A stretch of DNA of 43,868 nt, taken from the NCBI GenBank assembly GCA_017503735.1, contig JAFVSN010000032.1:1-43868 (forward strand), given 5' to 3'. Under the pieces are notes generated by a model. It was not told the origin of the DNA, did not search any database, and saw nothing but the letters and a program-made list of their open reading frames with translations. Below are positions 14,760-21,998 of this stretch, piece after piece; within the stretch, counting starts at the first letter, position 1, and the number at the start of each line of letters is the position of its first letter. Both the position numbers and the translations under genes were made by a program. This stretch comes from Lachnospiraceae bacterium (GTDB lineage Bacteria; Bacillota; Clostridia; Lachnospirales; Lachnospiraceae).

Positions 14760-15479
14760 ATGGCGCAAACTGTAATGATAACAGGAACCGGAAGAAGCTA
14801 TGCCTTAGGCTATAACATGGTACTTCGCTATTTGGAATGCGGAGATGCGGTAATTGCCACGGTGCGGAAAGAATCGGAAGCACTGCTGGAATTGAAGAAA
14901 ACCTATGGAGAACGTTTGTATATTGTTAGAATGGATATCGGCAGTACGGAATCGGTAAGCGCGGCAGCAAAAGAAGTAGAGCAACAGTTTGACTGCATCG
15001 ACCTGTTGATTAACAATGCGGTAACGGTATCGCCGGATTGCGACAAGGACTTCTTTGATGCGAATCTGGATTATATTGCCCATACGGTGGATGTGACGGC
15101 GGTAGGTCCGTTACGCGTCATTAAGGCGTTTTATCCGCTCTTAAAAAAGAGTAAGAATACGGCACTTGTTATGAACATATCTTCCGAAGCAGGCAGTATC
15201 GGGCGGTGTTACCGAACGAACCTGATCGATTACGGCATGGCAAAGGCTGCGTTAAATATGGGAACCATGAATCTTGTGAATGTATTTAAGAATGATGATA
15301 CCATTAATTTCTTTTGTGTCCATCCGGGCTGGATTCGTACCGACGGACGCCCGGACAATAAGGCACCGTTGTCTGCATATGAGGCGGCAGAGATTTTGCG
15401 GAAGCTTTTTGAGGAAAAGCGTGAGGACCGGAAGGGACCGCGTTTTATTACCAACGAAGGAAAAGAATATCCGTTTTAG
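14760..15479 (+). CDS. Short-chain dehydrogenase/reductase, 239 aa
   Basis: This is a classical SDR oxidoreductase acting on a hydroxyl or carbonyl with NAD(P). The Rossmann start is VMITGTGRSYALG, a slightly changed TGxxxGxG. Other motifs are INNAV (about 84-88), the catalytic Ser in NISSEAG (141-142), and Y158/K162 in YGMAK. The HPGWIRTD segment after the active site is also typical. R36 (ATVRKES) at the end of strand 2 suggests NADP preference, which is inference. Substrate unknown. ATG 14760 follows GGAGG. It is a single-gene unit between its own promoter and a terminator. Confidence 0.92.
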   Translation: MAQTVMITGTGRSYALGYNMVLRYLECGDAVIATVRKESEALLELKKTYGERLYIVRMDIGSTESVSAAAKEVEQQFDCIDLLINNAVTVSPDCDKDFFDANLDYIAHTVDVTAVGPLRVIKAFYPLLKKSKNTALVMNISSEAGSIGRCYRTNLIDYGMAKAALNMGTMNLVNVFKNDDTINFFCVHPGWIRTDGRPDNKAPLSAYEAAEILRKLFEEKREDRKGPRFITNEGKEYPF

Positions 15480-15486
15480 TAAATGG

Positions 15487-15514
15487 GAGGATGCATTTAT
15501 GCGTCCTCTTTTTT
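15487..15514 (+). terminator. Intrinsic terminator of the SDR gene
   Basis: GAGGATGC (15487-15494) pairs with GCGTCCTC (15501-15508), including one G-U pair, and a run of six T follows. Confidence 0.85.
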
Positions 15515-15532
15515 CACAAGAATGCATAGGGC

Positions 15533-15561
15533 TTGCAAATGGAGAAATTTTTCGATAGAAT
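15533..15561 (+). promoter_or_regulatory. Sigma-A promoter of the first aldo/keto reductase
   Basis: TTGCAA (15533-15538), a 17-bp spacer and TAGAAT (15556-15561). Confidence 0.75.
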
Positions 15562-15587
15562 GAAGGAAAACAGGATAAAGGAGAAGC

Positions 15588-16766
15588 ATGATGATTTACA
15601 CAACCTTTCAAGATAAAAAATTGTCCCTTTTGGGCTTCGGTACTATGCGTCTTCCGGTAAATGCCGACGGAAGTATCGATGAAGCACAGACAAGAGAAAT
15701 GACCCGCTACGCCATGGAGCACGGCGTGAATTATTACGATACCGCATGGCCGTATCACAGCGGAGAGTCGGAGCGTGTCATGGGCCGGATTTTATCCGAA
15801 TATCCGAGAGACAGTTATTATTTGGCGGACAAGTATCCGGGCCACCAGATTTTAAGTACCGGCTACAATCCGGCAGAAATTTTCGAAGAGCAGTTAAAGA
15901 AGTGCGGTGTGGATTATTTTGACTTTTATTTGTTACATAACGTATACGAAAAGTCCATGGAAACTTATCTTGACCCGCAGTGGGGGATTATCGATTACTT
16001 TAAGGAACAAAAGAGACTGGGACGTATTAAGCATTTGGGTTTCAGTACCCACGCCGAAGTAAAAGGCTTAAAGGAATTTCTTGATATCTGTGGGGACGAC
16101 ATGGAGTTTTGTCAGATTCAGTTAAACTACCTGGACTGGACCTTACAGGATGCGAAAGGAAAGTATGATTTGCTGACCGAACGGGGAATTCCGGTATGGG
16201 TAATGGAGCCTGTTCGGGGTGGAAAGCTTTGTAAGCTTTCCGAAGAAGAGGAAGCAAAGCTAAAGAGCTATCGCCCGGAAGTGTCTACCGCATCCTGGGG
16301 GTTCCGTTTCCTGCAGGAGCTTCCTAATGTGAAAGTGGTGTTGAGCGGGATGTCCGAAGAGGCGCAGATGCATGACAATGTAGCTACTTTCGAGGAAAGA
16401 AAGCCGTTATCGGAAGCGGAGCTGAATTCACTTTTGGAAATTGCGGAAGGAATGAAAGATTCTGTACCGTGTACGGGATGCCGGTATTGTTGTGACGGCT
16501 GCCCGATGGGCTTGGATATCCCGGGATTTATACATACTTATAACGAACTTCGCACAGCACCGTCCATGAATGCGGGTATGCGGATTGAGTTTATGCCGGA
16601 AGAGGAACGGCCTTCCGCTTGTATCGGTTGCGGAGCTTGTACGGCAATCTGTCCGCAAAACATTGATATTCCGGGGGCGCTTGCGGATTTGAGTAAGAGG
16701 CTTTCCGAGCGGGTGAGCTGGACGGAAATCTGCAGACAGCGAGAAGAAGCGTCAAAGAAGAAATAA
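15588..16766 (+). CDS. Aldo/keto reductase with C-terminal 2[4Fe-4S] ferredoxin domain, 392 aa
   Basis: The N-terminal TIM barrel (about 1-290) has the AKR tetrad: D51 and Y56 (YYDTAWPY), K82 (LADKYPG) and the His of FYLLHNVY. The C-terminus has two cluster motifs, CTGCRYCCDGCPMGLDIP and CIGCGACTAICPQNIDIP, each CxxCxxCxxxCP-like, so it can pass electrons to or from iron-sulfur proteins. Such fused AKRs are common in anaerobes; the substrate is unknown. Two adjacent ATGs compete (15588 and 15591) after AAGGAG; the second has slightly better spacing. It is a single-gene unit. A paralogue lies at 20655. Confidence 0.92.
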   Translation: MMIYTTFQDKKLSLLGFGTMRLPVNADGSIDEAQTREMTRYAMEHGVNYYDTAWPYHSGESERVMGRILSEYPRDSYYLADKYPGHQILSTGYNPAEIFEEQLKKCGVDYFDFYLLHNVYEKSMETYLDPQWGIIDYFKEQKRLGRIKHLGFSTHAEVKGLKEFLDICGDDMEFCQIQLNYLDWTLQDAKGKYDLLTERGIPVWVMEPVRGGKLCKLSEEEEAKLKSYRPEVSTASWGFRFLQELPNVKVVLSGMSEEAQMHDNVATFEERKPLSEAELNSLLEIAEGMKDSVPCTGCRYCCDGCPMGLDIPGFIHTYNELRTAPSMNAGMRIEFMPEEERPSACIGCGACTAICPQNIDIPGALADLSKRLSERVSWTEICRQREEASKKK

Positions 16767-16784
16767 TATAGTACTGTAAAGGAA

Positions 16785-16814
16785 AGGGACTTTCGGAGGA
16801 AGGTCTCTTTTTTT
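16785..16814 (+). terminator. Intrinsic terminator of the first aldo/keto reductase
   Basis: A 10-bp stem with G-U pairs (16785-16794/16799-16808), loop GGAG, then a run of T to 16814. Confidence 0.8.
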
Positions 16815-16853
16815 GTTAAAAAGGTATATTTATTATATGTTTTGAAATAAATA

Positions 16854-16882
16854 TTGACAAATATGCAGATAAAATGTATAAT
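16854..16882 (+). promoter_or_regulatory. Consensus sigma-A promoter of the GNAT gene
   Basis: TTGACA (16854-16859), a 17-bp spacer and TATAAT (16877-16882): both hexamers are perfect and the surroundings are AT-rich. Confidence 0.92.
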
Positions 16883-16913
16883 TATACCAATAAACTAAAA
16901 GGGGGATATTATT

Positions 16914-17381
16914 ATGGAACAAAACAAAGATAAAGTGCAAGTGCGCATACGTGTAATGGCAATAGATGATTATGATGCAATATATGATTTATGGATTCAT
17001 ACACCGGGTATGGGGTTGAATACCACAGATGACAGCAAAGAGGGGATTGAAAAGTATTTAAAACGGAATCCTACAACATCCTTTGTGGCGGAAGCAGATG
17101 GAAAAATCGTAGGGGTGATTATGGCTGGTCACGACGGAAGACGAGGGTATATACATCATACGGCGGTACTTCCGGTGTATAGAAAGCATGGAATTGCAAG
17201 CCGGCTGGTGGAACGTGCGTTGTTTGCGCTGGACATGGAAGGTATTAAGAAAGTTGCGTTGGTGGTGTTTGAAAAAAACGAAATCGGAAATGAATTTTGG
17301 GAGAAAAGAGGCTTTATTGTCCGTGAAGATTTAGTATATCGAAACAAGAATATCCATGAATTACAGCGTATTGATACCTAA
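16914..17381 (+). CDS. GNAT-family N-acetyltransferase, 155 aa
   Basis: This enzyme transfers an acetyl group from acetyl-CoA to an amine. The N-terminal VRIRVMAIDDYDAIYDLW starts the fold. The acetyl-CoA loop is YRKHGIASRL (about 90-99), a Q/RxxGxG/A match, preceded by the strand IHHTAVLPVY. The end includes FWEKRGFIVRED, typical of the last strand-helix unit. The acceptor is unknown; the length matches small stand-alone GNATs. AGGGGG precedes ATG 16914. It has a perfect consensus promoter, so expression should be strong. There are no operon partners. Confidence 0.92.
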   Translation: MEQNKDKVQVRIRVMAIDDYDAIYDLWIHTPGMGLNTTDDSKEGIEKYLKRNPTTSFVAEADGKIVGVIMAGHDGRRGYIHHTAVLPVYRKHGIASRLVERALFALDMEGIKKVALVVFEKNEIGNEFWEKRGFIVREDLVYRNKNIHELQRIDT

Positions 17382-17391
17382 TCCCCTTCTA

Positions 17392-17420
17392 TTGACAATC
17401 ATACAAGACAGTTGTATAAT
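17392..17420 (+). promoter_or_regulatory. Consensus sigma-A promoter of argC
   Basis: TTGACA (17392-17397), a 17-bp spacer and TATAAT (17415-17420), giving a leader of about 24 nt. Confidence 0.92.
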
Positions 17421-17450
17421 GATGAAACCAAAAGAAAAAGGAGACCGACT

Positions 17451-18398
17451 ATGAAAACAAAGGTATTTATCGACGGAAGTGAAGGAACCACAGGACTTAG
17501 AATTTTTGAGCGTTTTCAGAATCGTGACGATATTGAGATCTTAAAGATTGATCCGGAACTGCGTAAAGATCCGGAGGAAAGAAAGAAGATGATTAATGCA
17601 TCCGATGTGACATTTCTTTGTTTGCCGGATGTGGCTGCAAAGGAAGCGGTTTCCTTTGTGGAGAATGAGAATACGGTGATTATTGATGCGTCCACTGCAC
17701 ACCGTACGGAAGCAGGGTGGGCTTACGGTTTTCCGGAATTGTCTCCGGAGCACAGAACGGCAATTAAGAACGGTAAGCGTATTGCGGTGCCGGGTTGCTA
17801 TGCTTCCGGTTTTGTGTCCCTTGTGTATCCGCTTGTTAAGGGCGGCATCCTGCCGAAAGATTATCCGGTGAGCTGTTTTGCATTGTCCGGATACAGCGGA
17901 GCAGGCAAGAAGACCATTGCGGTATATGAGAGTGAGGACAGACCGACGGAACTGGCTTCCGGCCGTGTGTATGCGCTGACCCAGCAGCACAAACATTTGA
18001 AGGAAATGAAGGCGATTACCGGTATCGAGCGCACGCCGTTATTCTCTCCGGTAATTGATGATTATTACAGTGGAATGGTGGTAACGGTTCAGTTGTATGC
18101 GGATATGCTTGCGAAGAAGGAGACTCCGGAGAGTTTGCTTTCCTACTATGCAGACTATTATAAGGGAGAGCAGTTTATTAAGGTGGCGGCTGCAGATGAT
18201 GAGGTGGCAGCAAGCGGATTCCTTGCAGGCAACGGTTTATCCGGTTGGGACGGCTTAAAGATTTATGTCACCGGTAATGAGGAACGTATCGTGATTTCCG
18301 CGCAGTTTGATAACCTCGGTAAAGGAGCTTCCGGTGCTGCAATCCAGTGCCTGAATGTGCTTCTCGGATGTGACGAGGCAAAAGGATTGAACTTGTAA
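17451..18398 (+). CDS. argC: N-acetyl-gamma-glutamyl-phosphate reductase, 315 aa
   Basis: ArgC reduces N-acetylglutamyl phosphate to the semialdehyde with NADPH in arginine synthesis. The Rossmann start is VFIDGSEGTTGLRI, the active-site Cys is C116 (VPGCYASG) and the catalytic His lies in QQHKHLKEM (180-182). At 315 aa with GSEGTTG it fits the shorter type-2 ArgC, distinct from the longer classical form. AAGGAG precedes ATG 17451; an upstream start lies inside the promoter. It is alone: no argJ, argB, argD or ArgR-type operator is seen, unlike most arg operons. A strong terminator follows. Confidence 0.93.
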   Translation: MKTKVFIDGSEGTTGLRIFERFQNRDDIEILKIDPELRKDPEERKKMINASDVTFLCLPDVAAKEAVSFVENENTVIIDASTAHRTEAGWAYGFPELSPEHRTAIKNGKRIAVPGCYASGFVSLVYPLVKGGILPKDYPVSCFALSGYSGAGKKTIAVYESEDRPTELASGRVYALTQQHKHLKEMKAITGIERTPLFSPVIDDYYSGMVVTVQLYADMLAKKETPESLLSYYADYYKGEQFIKVAAADDEVAASGFLAGNGLSGWDGLKIYVTGNEERIVISAQFDNLGKGASGAAIQCLNVLLGCDEAKGLNL

Positions 18399-18457
18399 AC
18401 TTCGATTGTGCGGCGATATATCCGAATAATAATAGGTATCATAAACAGTAAAAAGGA

Positions 18458-18507
18458 AGAAAGCCCTTACATCGGCTGTACGCGATGCAAGGGCTTTCTG
18501 TTTTTTT
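18458..18507 (+). terminator. Intrinsic terminator of argC
   Basis: AGAAAGCCCTT pairs with AAGGGCTTTCT, with five more inner pairs after one mismatch (18458-18474/18483-18499), followed by seven T. The gap 18399-18671 otherwise holds only the GH9 terminator. Confidence 0.92.
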
Positions 18508-18586
18508 GACTTGAGGACTATGAATTACCATGAATAAATGGGTTATTGGTTGCCTCATGGTAAATCGTAAGATTGTCCCAAGGCCC

Positions 18587-18634
18587 CAAAACAAAATACC
18601 GAGTGTAATCGCAGTGGTCGGTTACACTCGGTAT
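18587..18634 (-). terminator. Intrinsic terminator of the GH9 gene
   Basis: A perfect 13-bp stem (18596-18608/18622-18634). Read on the minus strand, it is followed by a T-rich tail (TTTTGTTTT). Confidence 0.85.
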
Positions 18635-18671
18635 GATTGTTAAGTTTTAAAATATTGCCACAGTCTCGTTT

Positions 18672-20384
18672 CTACTTCACACTATCCAAAAACGCCGCAC
18701 AGAAAATCGCCGGAGAGTTCCAGTAAATCGTAATCTCATTTAAGGAATAGCATTCCCAACGGTCTGCGTAGCATTTCATCGGCGGAGTTCCTTCCGGAAG
18801 CAATTCTTTTGCCAGAGGGTCTACCCAACGGGTCCCGTTGGCACCACCGGATACGAATCCCGGAATGGTTTCGTCGATACCGTCGGAAGCCGGAACCCGG
18901 TTGTGCGGGTTGCAGAAAGCATGAGCTCCTACGCCGGTGACATAGCTGTAATCCGTGGCGTTGACACCTAACAGATAATCCATCTGACGAACTACAGCGG
19001 CATGGTATTCCTGCTTCGGAGTCAGACGGTAAACTGTACCGAACAACATCCCCCGATTCAGAACGTTTAGATTACTTCCCCAACAATATTCCCTTGGGCT
19101 GAGAGCAACGCCGTAACCGCAAGAGGCAATAACATCCAACAGGTGGTCGGCTTCTTTACAAAAGAGTTCTTTATAAGCAATTCGGAACTCGGTTTCTGCG
19201 GAAGATAAGGTGTCGGGACCTGCAAAAGAAGCATCCGAAGTTTGCATTAACTCATCCTCCAGTAATGCCCACCCGGCAAATCCGCTGATGTCTGCCCAGC
19301 CGAATTGCACCGGATGCTCCTGCTTGTCAAAAAATGTCCGGGCATCCGTCAGATAGTGAGCCTCTCCGGTGGCGCGGTACAATTCCATGGCTGCCCACAT
19401 GCGTTCGTCAAAATCGGACCGGTCTCCGTATCCGCCGGTACCGCATTCTTTGATATGTTCAAATAAAAACTCAGGGTGAGCCTCTAACCAGCCATAAGAC
19501 TTTTTCGCTGCGGTAAGTGCCCGGTTTGCAAATGCTTCATCAAACGGGCGATAGATGCGGGATGCCAGCGCCATGGTTCCTACAAAATCTCCAACCGCCA
19601 TGGAGGAGGTCGGAAGCAAAAGCATTTGATGGGTATCCTCGTGAGGCATCACAAATCCGGCATGATGAAGGGTGGTATGCTTATGGTAAACACTGCCGTC
19701 TTCGGCTTGCATCTGCAGCATCCAATCCAGTTCATAGCGACATTCGTTCAAGATGTCCGGTGTGCCGTTGCCGCTTTCCGGAAGATTAAGATCGGTTGTA
19801 AAAGCATCCGGGAAAAAGCGATAGGCATAGAGGATGTGTCCCAATGCACAAGCGGCAGCGGTAGTATAGCGTCCGTAGTCGCCGGCATCGTGCCAGCCGC
19901 CGCGGATATCAAAGGTTTGCATATCGTTTTCTGTCAGTTTTCCGGCTAAAAACTTTTCGTATTCAATCCACAAAACGGACGGCGCGGTATGACAGGAAGG
20001 GCGGGCAAATTTTCCGGCGTGTTCGGCGGAAAGCTCCATGCCGCAACGTTGGAAGTATAAGGCTCTTGCCAGGAGAATATTTAAGTCGCTGTAAAGTTCC
20101 GTTCCGACGGTAAACGGATAGGAGGTTTTATCGTTCCATTTGATAACATAAGTGCCGCATTCCGTAACCTCGGAAAAATCCATTTGAAATACATAATCGC
20201 CGGAGGCTTCATCAAACCCGAAAGCAACCGGTTCTTTTTCTAAAATGCAGATGCCTTCCGAGGTATGAAGAGAGGCTTTGCCGGAAATGGAAGGTGCCGG
20301 AGCGTCCGGACTCTGTGTGATTGCGAAAACGGCAATTTTTCTGCTGTTTGGTAAATACCCCATTTGATTTACGTAAATATTCAT
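18672..20384 (-). CDS. Glycoside hydrolase family 9 enzyme, cytosolic type, 570 aa
   Basis: GH9 enzymes cleave beta-1,4-glucans or related sugars by inversion. Residues 1-95 form the N-terminal Ig-like domain (MNIYVNQMGYLPNSRK to SYPFTVG); the (alpha/alpha)6 barrel follows. Catalytic residues are visible: D166/D169 in GGWHDAGDYGRY, the His of FCNPHNRVPASDG, and the proton donor E550 in SLNEITIYWNSP. There is no signal peptide and no carbohydrate-binding or dockerin domain, so it probably acts in the cytosol on imported oligosaccharides. Cellodextrin, glucosaminide or xyloglucan fragments are possible. ATG 20384 follows GAGGAGGG. It is a single-gene unit with its own promoter and terminator and no sugar transporter nearby. 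Confidence 0.93.
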   Translation of the reverse strand: MNIYVNQMGYLPNSRKIAVFAITQSPDAPAPSISGKASLHTSEGICILEKEPVAFGFDEASGDYVFQMDFSEVTECGTYVIKWNDKTSYPFTVGTELYSDLNILLARALYFQRCGMELSAEHAGKFARPSCHTAPSVLWIEYEKFLAGKLTENDMQTFDIRGGWHDAGDYGRYTTAAACALGHILYAYRFFPDAFTTDLNLPESGNGTPDILNECRYELDWMLQMQAEDGSVYHKHTTLHHAGFVMPHEDTHQMLLLPTSSMAVGDFVGTMALASRIYRPFDEAFANRALTAAKKSYGWLEAHPEFLFEHIKECGTGGYGDRSDFDERMWAAMELYRATGEAHYLTDARTFFDKQEHPVQFGWADISGFAGWALLEDELMQTSDASFAGPDTLSSAETEFRIAYKELFCKEADHLLDVIASCGYGVALSPREYCWGSNLNVLNRGMLFGTVYRLTPKQEYHAAVVRQMDYLLGVNATDYSYVTGVGAHAFCNPHNRVPASDGIDETIPGFVSGGANGTRWVDPLAKELLPEGTPPMKCYADRWECYSLNEITIYWNSPAIFCAAFLDSVK

Positions 20385-20447
20385 AAAACCCTCCTCTGCA
20401 GATGTTGTTGCATGTTGGAAAAAATGGTGCAAAAAATTATTAAATAT

Positions 20448-20476
20448 ATTATATTATTTCTATGGAAAAAGGTCAA
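20448..20476 (-). promoter_or_regulatory. Sigma-A promoter of the GH9 gene
   Basis: Minus-strand TTGACC (20476-20471), a 17-bp spacer and TATAAT (20453-20448), in an AT-rich stretch, with a leader of about 55 nt. Confidence 0.85.
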
Positions 20477-20598
20477 TCCCATATTTTTAAAACAAGCAAA
20501 TTTACTGTACTAAAGAGGTAAAATACGGGAGAAATTCATTTTTGTACGTCATGGTTCATATTCTTTAATAGAATGCGGATGCGGGAATGAGATTCCTA

Positions 20599-20607
20599 TG
20601 ATATACT
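20599..20607 (+). promoter_or_regulatory. Extended -10 promoter of the second aldo/keto reductase
   Basis: TGATATACT combines the TGn extension with TATACT; no good -35 is seen 17 bp upstream. It lies about 48 bp before ATG 20655. Confidence 0.5.
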
Positions 20608-20654
20608 GAAAGAGAGGGAAAAGCAATATAATGAAATAAACGGAGGATACGAAG

Positions 20655-21779
20655 ATGAGTGTTGATGTAAGCAAAATGCCGAAACTCGGCTTTGGTTTGA
20701 TGCGTTTACCGCAGAAGGACGGAGAAATTGATATGGCCCGTGTTTGTGACATGGTAGATGTCTATATGGAAAACGGAATGAATTATTTTGATACCGCCTA
20801 TGTGTACCACGGCGGTATGTCCGAGGTGGCAGCAAGAGAGGCAATCGTAAAGCGTTATCCGAGAGATTCCTTTTATCTTGCAACAAAGCTTCCGGCGTGG
20901 GAAGTACACAGCTTTGAAGACCGGGATAAAGTGTTTGAGATTCAGTGTGAGCGTGCCGGCGTGGACTATTTTGATTTTTATTTGTTGCACAGCGTGGAAG
21001 ACGGCGGAAACTATGACAAGTACGTGCAGTACGATTGCTTTCAATGGGCAGTCGAGAAAAAGCAACAGGGAAAGATTAAACATTTCGGTTTTTCTTTCCA
21101 CGGGACACCGGCATTGTTGGAGAAGATTTTGGACGAGCACCCGGAGGTGGAGTTTGTCCAAATCCAGTTAAACTATGTGGATTGGGATAATCCGATTGTG
21201 CATTCCGGTAAATTATATGAGATTTTAAAGCAGCGTAATATTCCGATGATTATTATGGAGCCGGTAAAGGGTGGCTTGCTTGCAAAGATGGAAGATGAGC
21301 TGGAAGCAATATTTAAGGCAGAGAATAGTGAAGCTTCCATCGCATCCTGGGCGTTCCGGTTCGTGGGCTCCTTGGACGGTGTGGCTACGATTTTAAGCGG
21401 CATGTCCACGGAAGAGCAGATGCAGGAAAACATCGGCATCTTTAAAAATTTCGTTCCGCTTTCCGAAAAGGAACAGACAGCTGTTGCCGCAGTGGTGGAG
21501 AAAATGCATAATATGCCGCTGATTCCGTGTACTTCCTGTCGTTATTGTGTGGACGGATGTCCGTCGGGCATTTTGATTCCGGATGTATTCCGCGCGTTAA
21601 ATACAAAACGTATGTATCCGAAAGATGACAACCGGCCGCATTTCTTTTACAACGGTCTGGTGGGCAGAAGCGGCCGTGCAAAAGACTGCATCGGTTGCGG
21701 TCAGTGCGAGAGTGTATGCCCGCAACATTTGAACATTATTGAGCTAATGAAAGAAGCAAGCGAGAAGCTGGATTCGTAA
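20655..21779 (+). CDS. Aldo/keto reductase with C-terminal 2[4Fe-4S] ferredoxin domain, 374 aa (second copy)
   Basis: The domain plan matches the protein at 15588: an AKR barrel (D46 and Y51 in YFDTAYVY, K78 in LATKLP, His in FYLLHSVED) and two cluster motifs, CTSCRYCVDGCPSG and CIGCGQCESVCPQH. The segments QIQLNYVDW and IMEPVKGG are shared nearly unchanged with the first copy, but much of the rest differs, so the duplication is old. Substrate unknown; a flavin-free ferredoxin-linked reductase is inferred. GGAGG precedes ATG 20655. It is a single-gene unit. Confidence 0.92.
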   Translation: MSVDVSKMPKLGFGLMRLPQKDGEIDMARVCDMVDVYMENGMNYFDTAYVYHGGMSEVAAREAIVKRYPRDSFYLATKLPAWEVHSFEDRDKVFEIQCERAGVDYFDFYLLHSVEDGGNYDKYVQYDCFQWAVEKKQQGKIKHFGFSFHGTPALLEKILDEHPEVEFVQIQLNYVDWDNPIVHSGKLYEILKQRNIPMIIMEPVKGGLLAKMEDELEAIFKAENSEASIASWAFRFVGSLDGVATILSGMSTEEQMQENIGIFKNFVPLSEKEQTAVAAVVEKMHNMPLIPCTSCRYCVDGCPSGILIPDVFRALNTKRMYPKDDNRPHFFYNGLVGRSGRAKDCIGCGQCESVCPQHLNIIELMKEASEKLDS

Positions 21780-21785
21780 TAGGAG

Positions 21786-21846
21786 AGCCAACAAAAATTC
21801 TTGATAACCATAGGTATGGAAAAAGTTTTTTTGTTGGCTTGAATTT
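21786..21846 (+). terminator. Terminator-like hairpin after the second aldo/keto reductase
   Basis: AGCCAACAAAAA (21786-21797) pairs perfectly with TTTTTGTTGGCT (21828-21839); the 30-nt loop holds an inner CCATA-GG-TATGG hairpin. TGAATTTTT follows, a broken T-run. Confidence 0.65.
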
Positions 21847-21878
21847 TTAGAAAAAATTGTATTTCGAAGAAGTTTTGA

Positions 21879-21907
21879 TTGCTATTTTGGGTCTTATGAC
21901 TTATAAT
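21879..21907 (+). promoter_or_regulatory. Sigma-A promoter of the EAL protein
   Basis: TTGCTA (21879-21884), a 17-bp spacer and TATAAT (21902-21907), with a leader of about 85 nt. I looked for a c-di-GMP riboswitch in this leader and saw none. Confidence 0.7.
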
Positions 21908-21998
21908 ATAAATAAGTATATCTAATATCTAGTGCTAAAACTGATTCCGGTCAAGCTGTTTTTTTGGACGCCTTACGGAAAAAGTGGAGGAGGTATCT

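Noticed and set aside
21908-21998. c-di-GMP riboswitch upstream of the EAL gene
   Set aside because: I looked for the GEMM-type conserved segments in this leader and did not find them; only a weak TTCCG/CGGAA pairing is visible.
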